Under the pieces are notes generated by a model, which saw nothing but the letters and a program-made list of their open reading frames with translations, was not told the DNA's origin and ran no database searches. From Rhabdornis inornatus (taxonomy: Eukaryota > Chordata > Aves > Passeriformes > Rhabdornithidae): 64,000 nucleotides of DNA. The stretch lies in assembly GCA_013397075.1 (NCBI GenBank), contig VWZS01009934.1, positions 2,232,001 through 2,296,000 on the forward strand. Reading direction: 5' to 3'. Positions within the stretch are counted from its first letter, which is position 1. Every line of letters begins with the position of its first letter. A program made the position numbers and the translations under genes. Shown here piece by piece: positions 51,501 through 62,730 of the stretch.

Positions 51501-54500
51501 TAGAGGACAGAGAGTAGTATTCACCTTTTCTGTGCCACCTGGAGCAGTTAGTAGCCCCTTGGGTTGCCAGAAATGGTAGGATACAGTAAATCAACTTCTG
51601 CCTTGCAGTTCTAGGCTGACACAAGCTCCTGTGTCCTGTGAGAAGTAATACCTGCATACAGCTCAAGTCATGAGGTAGAGTAACCAGAACTACTGGATAG
51701 TGCAAGTGTCCAGATAAATCCAAGCATCTGTGAGTCAGTGTTTCTTCAAAGCTGGAGATCTGGCTTGAATGATAGGAACCCCTCACTGATGCTTTGAAGC
51801 GGGACAGGAAGGTGTGCCCTCACCTGAGTAATGTGGGCAGTCACTGACACAAGCAGCTGACACAGTCACTTCCAGCTTCCCCTCTCAAAGGAAAGACGTG
51901 GTTGTGGGAAGCTGAGCTGCCCTGCCACTGCTCCCAGTTCCTTGCTGGGTAGCCAGGGGAGCTCTCTGATACCTCTACAGGTTTAATGCTCAAGGTGGCC
52001 AGCGACCTGGGAACATAACAAGCTTGATTTGCTTCTGAAGGTGTTTTAAACTGGTGCATTCTCATAAAAAATTCACATTCTGCCGGCTCTGTTTTCTAAG
52101 AGACAGTTGTCTTGGAAAGCCCCTGTTCTAGAATATATAAGAATGTAATTTATTTGGTTCAGTACCTCTGAAATAAATTATTTATAGAATAAAAGATCTT
52201 AAATGTATTTGTGGTTTATGGGAGGAGAAAAATCCTTTTGACAGGTAGAATTAACGTCTAAAATTACTTTAAAGCATTTTTTAAAATATTGCCTATAGGT
52301 TCCATAGAAGCATAGAGCATGTAAAAGTGTTAAATTAGTGTTAAGTTTTTATGTAAGTTTCAAAATGTTTTCACTTCTATTGCCACTTTACACCACCACT
52401 CGTTAAAAATTAATTTAACTAGAGAGCCAGAGACAGTTTTGAGTCTGTCCATGTGTTTGTTTCAACTGGTTTAGATAGACACATGGAACATTTATGTAAA
52501 AGAGAAATTATCCAAAGGTATTTTAATTGAGATTAACCATATTTGTATTGTGTTTTATGCAGTCTACCATAGAACATAACAAGTCAACACTTGAAAATGG
52601 GCTTTGTGTGATATTTTTATTTGCTTTTGTTTGTTGTAGTGTATGTTTGTGTTTTTGGAGTGATGTCTAATTTCTGTTTGGGAAGCAAAAAACAGTCAAG
52701 CAGTTGGATTCTCTAATCGCAGATTATAGCTGGTTGAGGAGTCATACACTGTATGTTTCTGATACAAATTAGAAAGACCAATGCATTTCATTTAGAAAAC
52801 TTTCTTGGAAAAAAACAGAAGACAACTGCTTTTAGCATTTAAAAAAAGTAATCTGATGGGGTTTTTTTCAGTTATGCCAAGTCATTGTTTAAGTTGTAAT
52901 AACTTCTTATTTGAACTTCTGGAGTTTAATTTAATTGGAATTAAATTGAACTGACTTCTGCTATTGTGTTAATTCTGACCAGAGCAAATAAAGAACTAGT
53001 AGCACTTAGTATCAGTCATGAAAGTCACGAAGTTATGTACTGTTAGCCCAGTTAAACAGTGGCCATCTCTTCTTCTAGTGTTCCACTAGTGCCTCAGTAG
53101 CTATCCTTACTAAAATACTCCAGCTGCAGGCATGCAATACATCCATGAGAATAGTATAGCAAGAAAAATTGCTCCAGCCCTGCACATTAGAAGAAGGCAT
53201 TTGAAGTTGGATGTGCTTTTAATGTTAGCTCTGCATTAGGGGTTGTCATTTTTTCCTCAACACTGGAAGAATCTGCTGCATATTTTCATGAAAAATATAA
53301 TAGCACCTAGTAGAAGACAAGATTTTCCTTGTTAAAGATCAACTTGATACTCAACCTGCAGTTTCCTTAGGTAGCCTGGGGTTGCATTTTAAACTTACTT
53401 ATTGCAGAAATAGTTTTCCAACTTTCACCTTACAGTTTGAAGACTAATACAATATAAGAGTAATGTTGGAGACAGCAAATTCAGCTTATTTTCTTCCACT
53501 TTTCAAAGGAAATAAGGGTTAGAATATCATGCTCACAATCAGGAACCTGCTGACTGGTTTCATTTCCACCTGCTGCAGGAGAGGTGAAGTGTGGTGAGTC
53601 AGTGACTTCAAGCAAGGCAAAGAAAGTCTGCAATAATCTACTATAATTGGCATGACTCAGGTGACAGTCAGTGGTCATCTGGCCATTTATTATAGGTAGA
53701 GGGTAGCCAGGTTGTCCATGGATGTTCTGAACTGGCCACAGCATGTGGTGTGTCCCAAACAGCCAGCAAGATAGACTACAGGTTGTGTGACATGTGGGTG
53801 AAGGACCTACACAAATGGGAGCACAGGGTGAGGCAGCCTGGGAATGTTGTAAACTTTTAAAGAGCCTGAGGGTGTTGTGGAGAGAGGAGAACCCGATAGT
53901 ACCAGGTGGACTTGGAGATAGAGCACTCAGCAGGGCTGGGAAATGTGGGGTTGGAGATAGCTGGAGTGGGAAAGTTGTGTAATGTTGCATAGTTCTCTTC
54001 ATGGCCTACTTATCCAGTGCACTGATGATGACTGCCTTCAGGGAGGGTAGTTGAACATTAGTGTTTGTTTCTATGTTTTTATAATTTATGTACTCAGTGA
54101 TCTGGTACCCTGTGATGGAGTTGCTAAAGGTCCTTAGCACTCATCTGAAGGCACAGACAGGTGACTCTGAAATACCCTCTTTATTTCTGTTTCCCACTAG
54201 GGGCACAGAAAAGAGGGAAAAGACTGGTCAGCAAAACAAACTGACAGACAAACAAAACCAAAAAGCAACTTTTCCCATTACTCTGAACAAAGATAGAATT
54301 GGTGTATTCTCCCACATGAGGTATGCCCTTCCACCTGCCATGTAGTTATTTGTGCTCAGAATGATGGAACTAAAGTCTCCCATCCCTAGTACACTTCATC
54401 AGTAGGCTGGATTGGGAACAGATGACAGGGCCTGCTCTGAGAGGTCATAATTCTGAGAGTTCTGTTCATAAGCACTAGAGCAATGTTATCCATATGTGGA

Positions 54501-57500
54501 AAATCAACGGTTCATACTAAAATTATTAAATTTTTAACGGACTGAACATCCAAAGAACCTTCCAAAAAATGAATCTGACTGTAACAAAAAAGTAATGGAA
54601 AAGCATGTAGAGTTACTTGCTCTGAGTAATATTATATATGTATAATTTCAGCTGCCAGAACTTGTATTGCTTTACAAAAAGTATCTCGTTAGTGATAAGA
54701 AAACAACCAATTAACCATCTAAAACTGGTCTGCAATACTACTGGTGCTTGACCTTACTGAAATAGGCAATTATTTTCATTTTCTGTAGGGTCCCAGAGGT
54801 TAATATGAATGTAATTGTGAAGTTCTAAGAGTGGGATTTGAATAAAAATAAAATAAAAATGAATGCAGTAGGAATTTGTTCTCTTCTGCCCCATCTTGCA
54901 GCGTCATTGACTTGCAGTAACGTATAAGTCATTATTTTCCCACAGACTATGAAGCAGAGGTTCCAAATCTTTTTCTAGTGGACACTGCTTTCCTTTGTAA
55001 AATGACTAGCATGTATTTGTTGCTATCAAGTACACTTGTGACAATTTCAGGGGCAAGTTAAATACTTCACTTTGAAACTTGCTTGAAATTCCTAAAGATT
55101 TTATGCTGAGTAAGATAGGTTTGTGGTAGTATATTCTACTGCTTGTTGTGCATAGAACTTAAAAGGGATTAAATCTTCAGGACAATCAATGTGGCATTTT
55201 GTGAACATGACTTTTTTTTTTCTTTTTTTTTTGGTAACAAGTCTTTCAGGTCTCCATTGTTGATCTCATACCCAAGTTCATTCTCCTCCTTTTGTCTAAA
55301 ATGTGACTGTTGAAGAGGATTAATTTTGAAGTTTTGAGTCCCAACATGCATGCATACAATTTTCCTCACTCCACTCTTAATTTTGATCCATCTTTTGACT
55401 TGTTCTAACAGTGAAATTTCAAAATTATCCATTGACTTTGGGAGCTGAACTCAAGCAGCAAATGCTTGATAACTCTGGAGCACCATATAACCTACTTTCC
55501 AGTTGAGATGCCAGTCACATTTTAAGACTTAGGATATGCACCAGCTATTTTTTTAGTATAACTGCCAAAAATCTTCCCTACACAGGCTTGATGATGTGAT
55601 TAAAAGCAGTTCAAAAGTTTTCATGGTTCAGTAAAAAATAACTCTCTGTCTCATCTACTTTGGAACAGAAGCCATAGCTAGTATGGCTAGTGTCATTGCT
55701 GGAAGTTAGTCTCCAATGTGAATGCACCCTGTCTGAAATACCTACAGTTCTGACAGTGAGCACAAAAATGTTACTTGCACACCTCAGATAAAGTAGATAT
55801 AAGTATGAAAGCCAGGTATCTAGTGCAAAAGTTGTACCACTTAGTGATTGCTCATTCTTTTCATTCACTTCTGTGCCAGTAGGTTTTGCAATGGTTTTAG
55901 AACCATGGCTGAGTTGCTGTGGTTCATCCAAAAAGAGTCTGAAAGCTCAAATAATAATGATCAGTGCATTGCTCATTTTATAGTTGGGTGTGTGGATGTG
56001 TTTAGTGAGCATGTATCCATTTATTTTTTTCATTTTTTCAAGGCTTTTGAAAAACCCAACCAAAAGTCCACAAAACAAACAACAAACCCCAATAACACAA
56101 AACCAGTTTTATCTCCTGATACATTTTCATTGGATAGCTTCACTCTCAGGCACATCTAGAAATGTTTGGTGGCCTTTCTTGATGAAGTTAGTGTGGGATA
56201 AATAGTTTTAATATGAAAACTTTCCATGATTGAAAGTACTGCTGCATTTTTTCCCCTGAAATTCACACATATGGAAGGAAATGTAGTGTCTCTAATGAAT
56301 GTGGGAGTGTTATTGTTAAAATGTAAACGAAGTTATTCTGTACTTTGCAAATTGGTGAAATATTTGTGCCACTGTTTGCTGCTGCTTCTTAGGGACACAG
56401 CAGGTCAGGAGAGATTCAACAGCATTACCTCAGCTTATTACAGAAGTGCCAAGGGAATTATTTTGGTGTATGATATCACCAAGAAAGAAACATTTGACGA
56501 TTTACCAAAATGGATGAAAATGATTGATAAGGTATGCCTTAAATATTTTCTTTTTACATGCTTTTTTCCCCACAAGATTCTTTTTTCCCTCAGAGAAATT
56601 TACAGCATCGGTTTAGGATTAATAAACTACTGTCAGCTAATTTTCACTGATTACTTTTAGCCAGGATTTAGCATTGATGTGTTGTCCATTGCTGCTTTCT
56701 TGAACTAGAATTGTCCCAGTCAGAAGTGTCAGTGAAAATCTGTAACATTGCTTATTTACCTTTGCAGTGGGGGGAGGGAAGTTTGTTTCTTGTCTGTGAA
56801 ATAAGGTCATTGTGTTCATTCTTAGATAAACTAGAGCAGCTAGTTCTCAAGTCACATTTTAAAAATTGAAAACGTTTGAAATAATGTTTGGGAAGAACTT
56901 TACCTATGAAGTGTATCAGTGTGGATCCTTATTTAGTAGTGGAATTGCCCTTTTTTTGTATTGTGTTTGCATTACAAAATTTTATGTTTCTAGGTTTAGT
57001 TAATTAGGAATGTTTTAATTGCAGTATGCTTCAGAAGATGCAGAGCTTCTATTAGTTGGAAATAAACTGGACTGTGAAGTTGATCGAGAGATTACTCGGC
57101 AGCAGGGAGAGAAGGTAAGGACAGGTCTAGAGGCAAAGCTGTTGTGGCATTGCTGCTGATGGTCCGTGGCTACTCTTGTTCAGACTGTTGGATGCAGGGA
57201 GCATATTGAGAATGGTGGTGGTCTCTCAAAATCCTTGTGGTGTTTATTTGTATATAATGTGCAGTTATAAGTGCTCCTGCTGGAGTGGTGTGTCTTCGGT
57301 CTAAAGAAAGAGTAAGCTACAAGTTGCCTTACACTGTACCAGTAGTGTAGGGGATGCTCCTTTTTGGAAGGGGGACGTAGTGAAGACTTGAATCACAAGT
57401 GGAGATCTCTACTCAGGAAATCTTTGTGGGCCTTCTTTCAGTAATATTTTTGGACAGGCAACAGCCCTGCTTGATTACTTGGCTCACCTTTGTTTGCACA

Positions 57501-58516
57501 TTCCTTTTGTTCTCTTGCAACTCCAAAAGTGTTAAGGAATCTAGCAAGAGAGTATGTTTGTTGTAGTGTGATACTCAGCACCATCTTGGCAGAACAATGT
57601 CATTATGGGCATACACAAACATTTGGAAGTAAAGGCTTATTCCAGACTTTTGGAGTCAAGGCTAATTTTTGCATCTGTACTTCCTTTTTCTACATTTTGA
57701 ATAACAGAGATTAGCTGTTATGAGAAGTTCTTCCTTTTTGGCAGTCTGCAGCAATATGTGTCAACTGAATACATGAATTAAGTCTGGAAAAATGCAGAGC
57801 ACTTTTCCAATAAACCTATTTTAAGCAAAAATTAGCTGTATGTTGCAATATTTCTTGTACCATGCAGATTCAGGATTATTAATTGAATTAGACCTCTGTC
57901 ACAGATTTGGGGAAAGTTGTGTGTTTGAGGGTTTTTTAAGGTTTTATGAGGAGGATATATTTGCTATCTGTGGCTGTTTGCACATATATTCATGGAGTTA
58001 TTTTATTCTCTTTCCCATCAGTTTGCACAGCAAATAACTGGGATGCGGTTCTGTGAAGCAAGTGCCAAGGATAATTTTAATGTGGATGAAATATTTCTAA
58101 AACTTGTTGATGACATTCTGAAAAAGGTAAAATACTCAGGTGGTAGTATTCCTCCGGTCACACAAATGGTCATTGTTTTAAGTAATGACTGCACATGCTT
58201 GGGAGGACATAGTGCAAGTACAGATTGTTAGGTGAAATTTTTGGATAATACATAGTGGGCATGATGTAGTTCATAGACTGCTGACCACTGCATTTCACTA
58301 ATAAGAAGACCCTGAAACTGAGGCTTTGGCTGTCAGTGAACTCTTGAAATTAGTTCTTTCTATGCAGATGACTGTTTACAGGTGATTTTTCTTTTCTTTA
58401 AGATGCCACTGGATGTTATAAGAAATGAGTTGTCCAACAGTATCCTGTCCCTGCAACCAGAGCCAGAAATCCCACCAGAACTGCCTCCTCCAAGGCCACA
58501 TGTCCGTTGCTGTTGA
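36288..58516 (+). CDS. RAB12: RAB12 small GTPase, six coding exons, 250 aa
   Basis: Join 36288-36531, 48601-48661, 56393-56531, 57025-57114, 58022-58126, 58403-58516; intron phases 1, 2, 0, 0, 0. RAB12 is a membrane-associated Rab switch acting on recycling endosomes/lysosomes (transferrin-receptor degradation, autophagy), and in mammals it is a substrate and activator of LRRK2. Seen: a Gly/Pro/Arg-rich N-terminal extension (about 1-45), P-loop GSRGVGKT (55-62), DTAGQ (103-107), NKLD (161-164), SAK (192-194) and a C-terminal Cys-Cys (249-250) for double geranylgeranylation. The switch-II FNSIT places Ser112 at the mammalian LRRK2 site (human Ser106). At 250 residues it is six longer than the human protein as I recall it, the difference being N-terminal. 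The start was chosen because it gives the family-typical MEPG... beginning. Exon 1 is partly duplicated by an assembly error. Confidence 0.96.
36542..36563. repeat. (CGTCC)n pentanucleotide repeat, start of RAB12 intron 1
   Basis: About four CGTCC units follow the exon 1 donor, then a G-run. The identical tract is at 37086-37107 in the duplicated block. The high-GC repeat may have contributed to assembly breakage here. Confidence 0.8.
36685..36685. other. Assembly gap (single N)
   Basis: Contig junction between intron-1 sequence (which recurs up to 37228) on the left and antisense CR1 (which recurs from 36124) on the right. Neither side supports this join. Confidence 0.9.
36686..36932. other. 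Misplaced block: repeat of upstream CR1 plus unique GC-rich sequence
   Basis: The first 87 bases (36686-36772) equal 36124-36210. The remaining 160 bases (36773-36932) are unique and GC-rich and occur nowhere else in the window. The block therefore extends the upstream contig across the first gap and belongs directly after 36210, before the exon 1 block. It probably holds part of the RAB12 promoter. Confidence 0.85.
36933..36933. other. Assembly gap (single N)
   Basis: Contig junction. Right of it begins a 295-bp copy of 36390-36684 that runs on into intron 1. Confidence 0.9.
36934..37075 (+). other. RAB12: False duplicate of RAB12 exon 1 (3' part only)
   Basis: Identical to 36390-36531 (offset 544): codes for residues from the end of the N-terminal extension through KSTV and has the same GTAAGG donor at 37076. 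It lacks the start codon and the first 34 codons. The identity continues through intron sequence to 37228. Because it is bounded by an N and shows no divergence, it is the true downstream contig overlapping the misplaced block, not a second gene. Confidence 0.85.
41240..41310. repeat. AT/GT-rich imperfect dinucleotide tract
   Basis: Repeated TATATA, TACATATATA and GTATATATAC words without a clean unit, in RAB12 intron 1. Confidence 0.75.
46404..46434. repeat. T-run followed by (GTTT)n
   Basis: About 15 T bases followed by three GTTT units, inside RAB12 intron 1. Confidence 0.85.
48601..48661 (+). CDS. RAB12: RAB12 coding exon 2
   Basis: 61 nt. Completes Gly82 and encodes [19 protein letters not shown] plus two bases of Trp102: switch I and the second and third beta strands. 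Acceptor ttatag|GT, donor TG|GTAAGT at 48662, both canonical. Confidence 0.95.
50377..50780 (-). mobile_element. CR1 LINE fragment in RAB12 intron 2, antisense
   Basis: Begins with 'tatcacagaatcatttaggtgtaaaaagacccttaagatcag', the reverse complement of a CR1 3' terminus, then 'gccctgggcagcctgtttcagtgcttgacag' (50513), 'tcctgatagccaatctaaacctcccc' (50568), 'cacctggctacagccgccttc' (50658) and 'ctcctcttctccaggctaaacaactccag' (50716). The order matches a CR1-Y-like subfamily. It is 5' truncated and oriented opposite to RAB12. Confidence 0.9.
51229..51256. repeat. Short tandem duplication (CAGTACAACAGTA, two copies)
   Basis: A unit of about 13 bp is repeated twice in direct tandem within RAB12 intron 2. 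It probably arose by slippage. Confidence 0.7.
56393..56531 (+). CDS. RAB12: RAB12 coding exon 3
   Basis: 139 nt. Completes Trp102 and encodes [20 protein letters not shown] through KWMKMIDK (103-148): the G3 box, switch II and the Rab-family RF/YY signatures. Ser112 corresponds to the LRRK2-targeted serine of mammalian RAB12. Acceptor cttcttag, donor AAG|GTATGC at 56532. The reading frame is open upstream of the acceptor, but that sequence is intronic. Confidence 0.95.
57025..57114 (+). CDS. RAB12: RAB12 coding exon 4
   Basis: 90 nt, residues 149-178, including the guanine-specificity motif NKLD (161-164). Val167 replaces a Thr I recall in the human protein, a mild change outside the nucleotide site. 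Acceptor aattgcag, donor AAG|GTAAGG at 57115. Intron 3 (493 bp) before it is short. Confidence 0.95.
57115..58021 (+). other. RAB12: RAB12 intron 4, non-coding
   Basis: 907 bp of AT-rich intron with canonical ends; no embedded feature recognised. Confidence 0.7.
58022..58126 (+). CDS. RAB12: RAB12 coding exon 5
   Basis: 105 nt, residues 179-213, including the G5 motif SAK (192-194) and the last helix ([15 protein letters not shown]). Acceptor cccatcag, donor AAG|GTAAAA at 58127, a slightly weaker donor. Read-through would stop within intron 5 at about 58229. Confidence 0.95.
58403..58516 (+). CDS. RAB12: RAB12 coding exon 6 with stop
   Basis: 111 coding nt plus TGA, residues 214-250. Encodes the Pro-rich hypervariable tail and the terminal Cys-Cys for geranylgeranylation. 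Acceptor ctttaag. Val218-Ile219 differ from the Ile-Leu I recall in human, a conservative change. Confidence 0.95.
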   Translation: MPLDVIRNELSNSILSLQPEPEIPPELPPPRPHVRCC

Positions 58517-59211
58517 CTTGTTACTTCCTCCAGAGTGAAAAATATGAGCAGGAGGGTAAAGAAAGTATCTGTACTACTCTGCACTACAATCATTTGGCAG
58601 TTTCTCGTTGCACTTTGTTATTCGAGTCAGAGCTACACACTAACTTGTAAATATGCAAATATGCAATCCTATGTAGGATTCAACTATAACATTTAATTAT
58701 TACCCCTCTCCCTCACAATGATGTTTCATTCATTGCCCCAGTGTTATAAATACTGTACAGTTGGCGGGGGTTTGCCACACATCCAGTTGAGGAGGAGGAG
58801 AAATTAAATCTATACCTATTCTTGACATAAATGTTGTAATAGTTCTTTGTTATTATAAACAGGCAGGCAGAAGCTCTTCTGGTATGAAGATAAGTATATG
58901 GTGCTTTGCTAACTATTTTAAAGACAAATTTTTTAAAAACAGAGGACTTTATGTACAAAGCTTCCATAATCAGCATTATGTTTCCTTTTAATGTATTGAA
59001 AACATTTTTGGCTGTAGTATCCTCTGCTGACTGGACTTATTGAAAAGTTAAGTTTAATTTTTGGCAGTCTTTTATTTATTTTGTTTAATGCTGAACCCTT
59101 TCTTTATGTACCGAGACATCATACGTGGTGCAGATCTAAGATTGCACTTTGACAAAGCATATATGATTTTCTGCATAAACATAAACTTGGTTACAAGAAT
59201 CATTAAATTTC

Positions 59212-59217
59212 AATAAA
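59212..59217 (+). terminator. Poly(A) signal AATAAA, proximal
   Basis: Canonical hexamer in 'ttcaataaaaga', about 700 bp after the RAB12 stop. Possible proximal cleavage site. Confidence 0.55.
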
Positions 59218-59616
59218 AGAATGGAGGTATATCAAGCTCTAAAAGAAGGTATAAAAAAGCAATGCTGCTGTCCTAGACAAATTCTTGAGGAAAAAAAAAA
59301 AAGATTATACATTTTCCTGTGTTAGGGAATATATATATGTGTATTTTTGTTTGGACATCTGTAGGGATGGGGGAAGGGAACCTACGGTAAAATTATTTTC
59401 TTTCCTAATGGTGGAAATTATTCCCATCAAGCAAATACTGTGTTAGGATTTTGTCTGATAATGAACTTGTGAATTATATCTTTGGTATATCTTTTATTAA
59501 ATGCACTGTTTAGTTTAGCTGTGGTAAATCAGTAGATACATATTTGAATAACTTGGTGTGTCCTGAATGTTGTGGTATTGAAAAACATTGTGGTCTTTCT
59601 AAACTAATGAAGTGCA

Positions 59617-59622
59617 AATAAA
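59617..59622 (+). terminator. Poly(A) signal AATAAA, distal
   Basis: Canonical hexamer in 'gtgcaaataaaattttgt', about 1.1 kb after the stop, followed by a T/G-rich downstream stretch, which favours real use. Confidence 0.6.
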
Positions 59623-59640
59623 ATTTTGTATTTATGAATG

Positions 59641-61829
59641 ACAGTGGAACTGCACCTGTTATTAGAATGGCAAGTATCAAGTGATGGATAAAAGGTAGAA
59701 TCTGGAATATGGAACAACACTTGTGTTATTTTTTTTATGATTTAATTTTCTGTTTGACAGTTCCTTTAGGTGTAGTTGGAAGAGCAGCAGACATTAGTTG
59801 TTCACCTTGGTCACTGCTCTGTTGGGAGAGCTGCTGATGACCTGGCCCAGCTGATATCTTCAAATAGCATGTGGCTGACTGCTTGTCATGCTGTCTTAGC
59901 AGGTGGTCACCAGACTATTAATTACACTGACAACACAAGTATAAACCAGTCTTTTTCACACTACAGCTTCTCTACTTTGCATTCTCTGGTGCTGGAACCC
60001 ATTTTGTCACTTTTGCCACTCTTCTAGCCAGAACATTGGCACTGAACAGTAAAGTATACCACTGATTCAAACAGCTTGTCCCTGTTTTATGGGAGAAAAA
60101 AAGACACAATAAACTGTTAACACACACATACACAAAAAAAAAAAAAAGAAAAAAAAAGCCCTTATTTCACTGAATAAGCTCTGACATTCTGAATTCAATG
60201 CCATGCAGGCCTGTAGCACACCTGGATTTCTACTGACAAATTGAGGAAAGCATGGTTGATATTTGTGCTTATGTCTTCTGCCACCTTGTGCCTAAACAGT
60301 TTGCTTTTTTAAATAGTAAACTTACAGTTTACTATCCTATTGGTAAGATAAAATGAATTTCTTAACCACTTCTAGGAGTTCAGATGATACCGTGGACAAT
60401 AACAAGGAAGAGAAAATTATGGAAAGTGGGTTTTAACTTGACAGCCATTTTATTTTAGCTGATACGTTTTTATTTGTACTTAGAAACTTGTGGTTTTTTT
60501 CCTGCAGTTTTGAATTTAATAAAAATTTTAAAATTTGACTTAGATAAACTTTCTTTTTGTAATTCTGTGCTGTTTGTATATAGGCAGATTGGGATCTCAG
60601 TCTCTTGTACCAAAAATTAAAACTATTGCATTTAAGAAGGACATACTTATTTGAGTGCTTGAATGTGTTTTATTATTTATTGGAAATCATAAAGTTTTCA
60701 GGAAACCTGTTTGCTTTCCATCCATTATACTATGAAGAGGGTTTTGTCTCCTGATTTTATCTCTACAGCTTTTATATGAATCAAAACCAGTTTATTTATG
60801 CCCTTGCTCCACCCAGCAGGCATTAGTGGTTTGATGAGGGGAGGGGGTAAACCAGTTATTCATGCTGCTTCCTTGTCTCATATGGAAGTTCAGCAGTCAG
60901 CCCAACCTCTGTTAGCATCTCATGATGGACTGTTTGAATGGTCTGCACAGCTACCGAGAATCACAGGATGGAAAAAAAAAAAGGAAGATGAGCATTGACA
61001 CATCTGTGTTAGCAGATCACTGTTCTTTAGAAGCCCTGTTTAGAGGGGAGCCATTCCCACTCTTCAGAGAGTGTGTGGGGATTGTTTCCTCCTAACACTG
61101 AGCCAAAAATGCTTTTTACCACTAAACTCATCAGGTGCTGCTGAGGTCCTTTAGTCCCTGGCAAGTTCTTCATGATGGACAAAATAAACATGAGAGCATT
61201 TTGATGAGTGAGCATGGCAAGCAGAAATTACAAGAGTGTCAGAAATTGGTTAGTATCATCTGCTCTGAAATAGTGGGGGGTTCTTGACTTTCTTGAATCA
61301 AAGAAATAATGAAATATTGAAATTATTAGAGAGATTGTGGTCATTGAATGGAGATTTGCCACTGGTTACAATGTGGTGAGGATTTAATACAGTAAATTCC
61401 TAATATTGTATTATGTCCAGTTAGCACTGTGTCTTTCACTGAAACTAAAATTCTTATCTGTCATGAGACTGAAACAGTATTTGATTGTGTCCCTAAACTT
61501 TTTAACCTGACTGTAATGGACATTCAGCCAATGGGTTAACAGATCATTTCTTCACAAGTGAACAGAAAATAGGAACAGTGGAAATTTGTCTCATGTCTAA
61601 TAGTCACAATGCAGAAAAAACTGAAACCACTGGCTTACCAGGATATCTTGAATTACGCACTGTGACAGTCAAATCTTCCTTTCACTAGATTTCTGTGTTC
61701 CTTCAGAGCAGAGATATACAACTAATGTCAAGATTTGGTACTTATGTTCAAGAAAGATGAGAGGAAGGTGTGAAAAAAAGGACTGGAAGTTAAAATACCC
61801 AAATGAAACCTTCTCAGCACAATTTGAGG
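59641..61829. other. Intergenic downstream of RAB12, no gene recognised
   Basis: No supported coding or RNA gene. Contains an A-rich run at 60133-60158 and further AATAAA hexamers (60108, 60518) that could allow longer RAB12 3' ends but have no other support. Confidence 0.5.
60121..60158. repeat. (CA)n then A-rich run
   Basis: Short CACACA tract followed by two A runs separated by one G. Confidence 0.85.
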
Positions 61830-62730
61830 CCACTTCCTCCTTTTCTATCACTTTTTACTTGGGAGAAGTGACTGACCCCACCTGGCTATAGCCTCCTTTC
61901 AGGTAGAGACCCTTAAGTTCCCCCCTGAGGCTCCTTTTCTCCAGGCTAAAGAACCACTGGTCCCTCAGCCATTCCTCATAAGCCTTGTGCTCCAGACCCT
62001 TCCCCAGCTACATTGCCCTTTACTGGACACTCCAGCACCTCAGTGTCTATTGTGTTGTGAAACCGAGCACAGGATTGGGAATGACAGAAAGTGGTCCATT
62101 GAACACTAGCAGCAGCTGTCTCAGGACCCTGGGATCGTATCCAACCCCATAGACTTGCGTGTGTCTTAGCTGGTGTAGCAGGTCATTGACTATTTCCATT
62201 TGAATTGTGAGGGCTTCATTCTGCTCCGCTGTCTTCCAGCTTAGGGGGCTGGGTACCCAAAGAGCAATTGGCTTTACTGTTAAAGACTGAGGAAAAGAGG
62301 TCATTAAGTCCCTCAGCCTTTTCCTTATCCTTTGTCACTATGTTTACACATGCATCTTATAAAGGGTGGTAATTCTTCTTAGCCCTCTTTTTGTTGCTGA
62401 TGTATTTATGGAAATGTTTTTTATTGTCTTCTATGGCTATAGCCATAGCTGGGCCCTGTTGCTTCTAATTTTCTCTCTATATAACCTCAGCACATCCATG
62501 TATTCCTCCTTAGTTGCCTGCCCATTCTTCCAAAGGTCATAAACTTTTTTTTTCCTGAGTTTCAGCCAAAGCTCTGTTCAACCAGGCCTGTCTTCTTCAC
62601 TGCCAGCTCATCTTTCAGCACAAGGGGACTGCCTGCTAACTGCAGCTTTAAGATTTCTTTCTGGAAGTATGTCCAGCCTTCTTAGACTCCTTTACCCTTC
62701 AAGACTGTCTCCCAAGGGGCTCTGTTAACC
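61830..62730 (-). mobile_element. CR1 LINE fragment, about 900 bp, antisense
   Basis: Antisense CR1 order: 'acttgggagaagtgactgaccccacctggctatagcctcc' (61856), 'ctccttttctccaggctaaagaacc' (61929), 'actggacactccagcacctcagtgtc' (62023), then upstream ORF2 parts 'agtccctcagccttttccttatcctttgtcactatg' (62307), 'ttagccctctttttgttgctgatgtatttatgg' (62379), 'ttcttccaaaggtcataaac' (62525), 'gttcaaccaggcctgtcttcttcactgcc' (62576) and 'gactgtctcccaaggggctctgttaacc' (62704). The jump near 62065-62300 suggests an internal deletion or rearrangement. All frames are broken. Confidence 0.85.

Larger units (their letters stand above)
48662..56392 (+). other. RAB12: RAB12 intron 2, non-coding apart from a CR1 insertion
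   Basis: A 7.7-kb intron. Apart from the antisense CR1 at 50377-50780 and short T-runs (near 51052-51075 and 55211-55232) nothing is recognised. Open frames of 173 codons (minus strand, 53481-54002) and 142 codons (plus strand, 51151-51579) have no recognisable domain and are regarded as chance. Confidence 0.65.
58517..59640 (+). other. RAB12: RAB12 3' UTR (probable)
   Basis: AT-rich sequence after the stop with two AATAAA signals, at 59212 and 59617. The end is placed about 20 bp after the second. Transcripts ending near 59235 are also possible. Confidence 0.65.

Noticed and set aside
51151..51579. 142-codon plus-strand open frame in RAB12 intron 2
   Set aside because: No domain match or splice support; it includes a simple tandem duplication at 51229-51256.
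53481..54002. 173-codon minus-strand open frame in RAB12 intron 2
   Set aside because: Composition is biased (Ser, Pro, His, Thr), no domain is recognisable, and no promoter or splice context supports it.
56226..56392. Coding extension upstream of RAB12 exon 3
   Set aside because: The frame is open, but the acceptor at 56391-56392 joins exon 2 in perfect phase and restores the invariant Trp-Asp-Thr-Ala-Gly. The upstream bases are intron.
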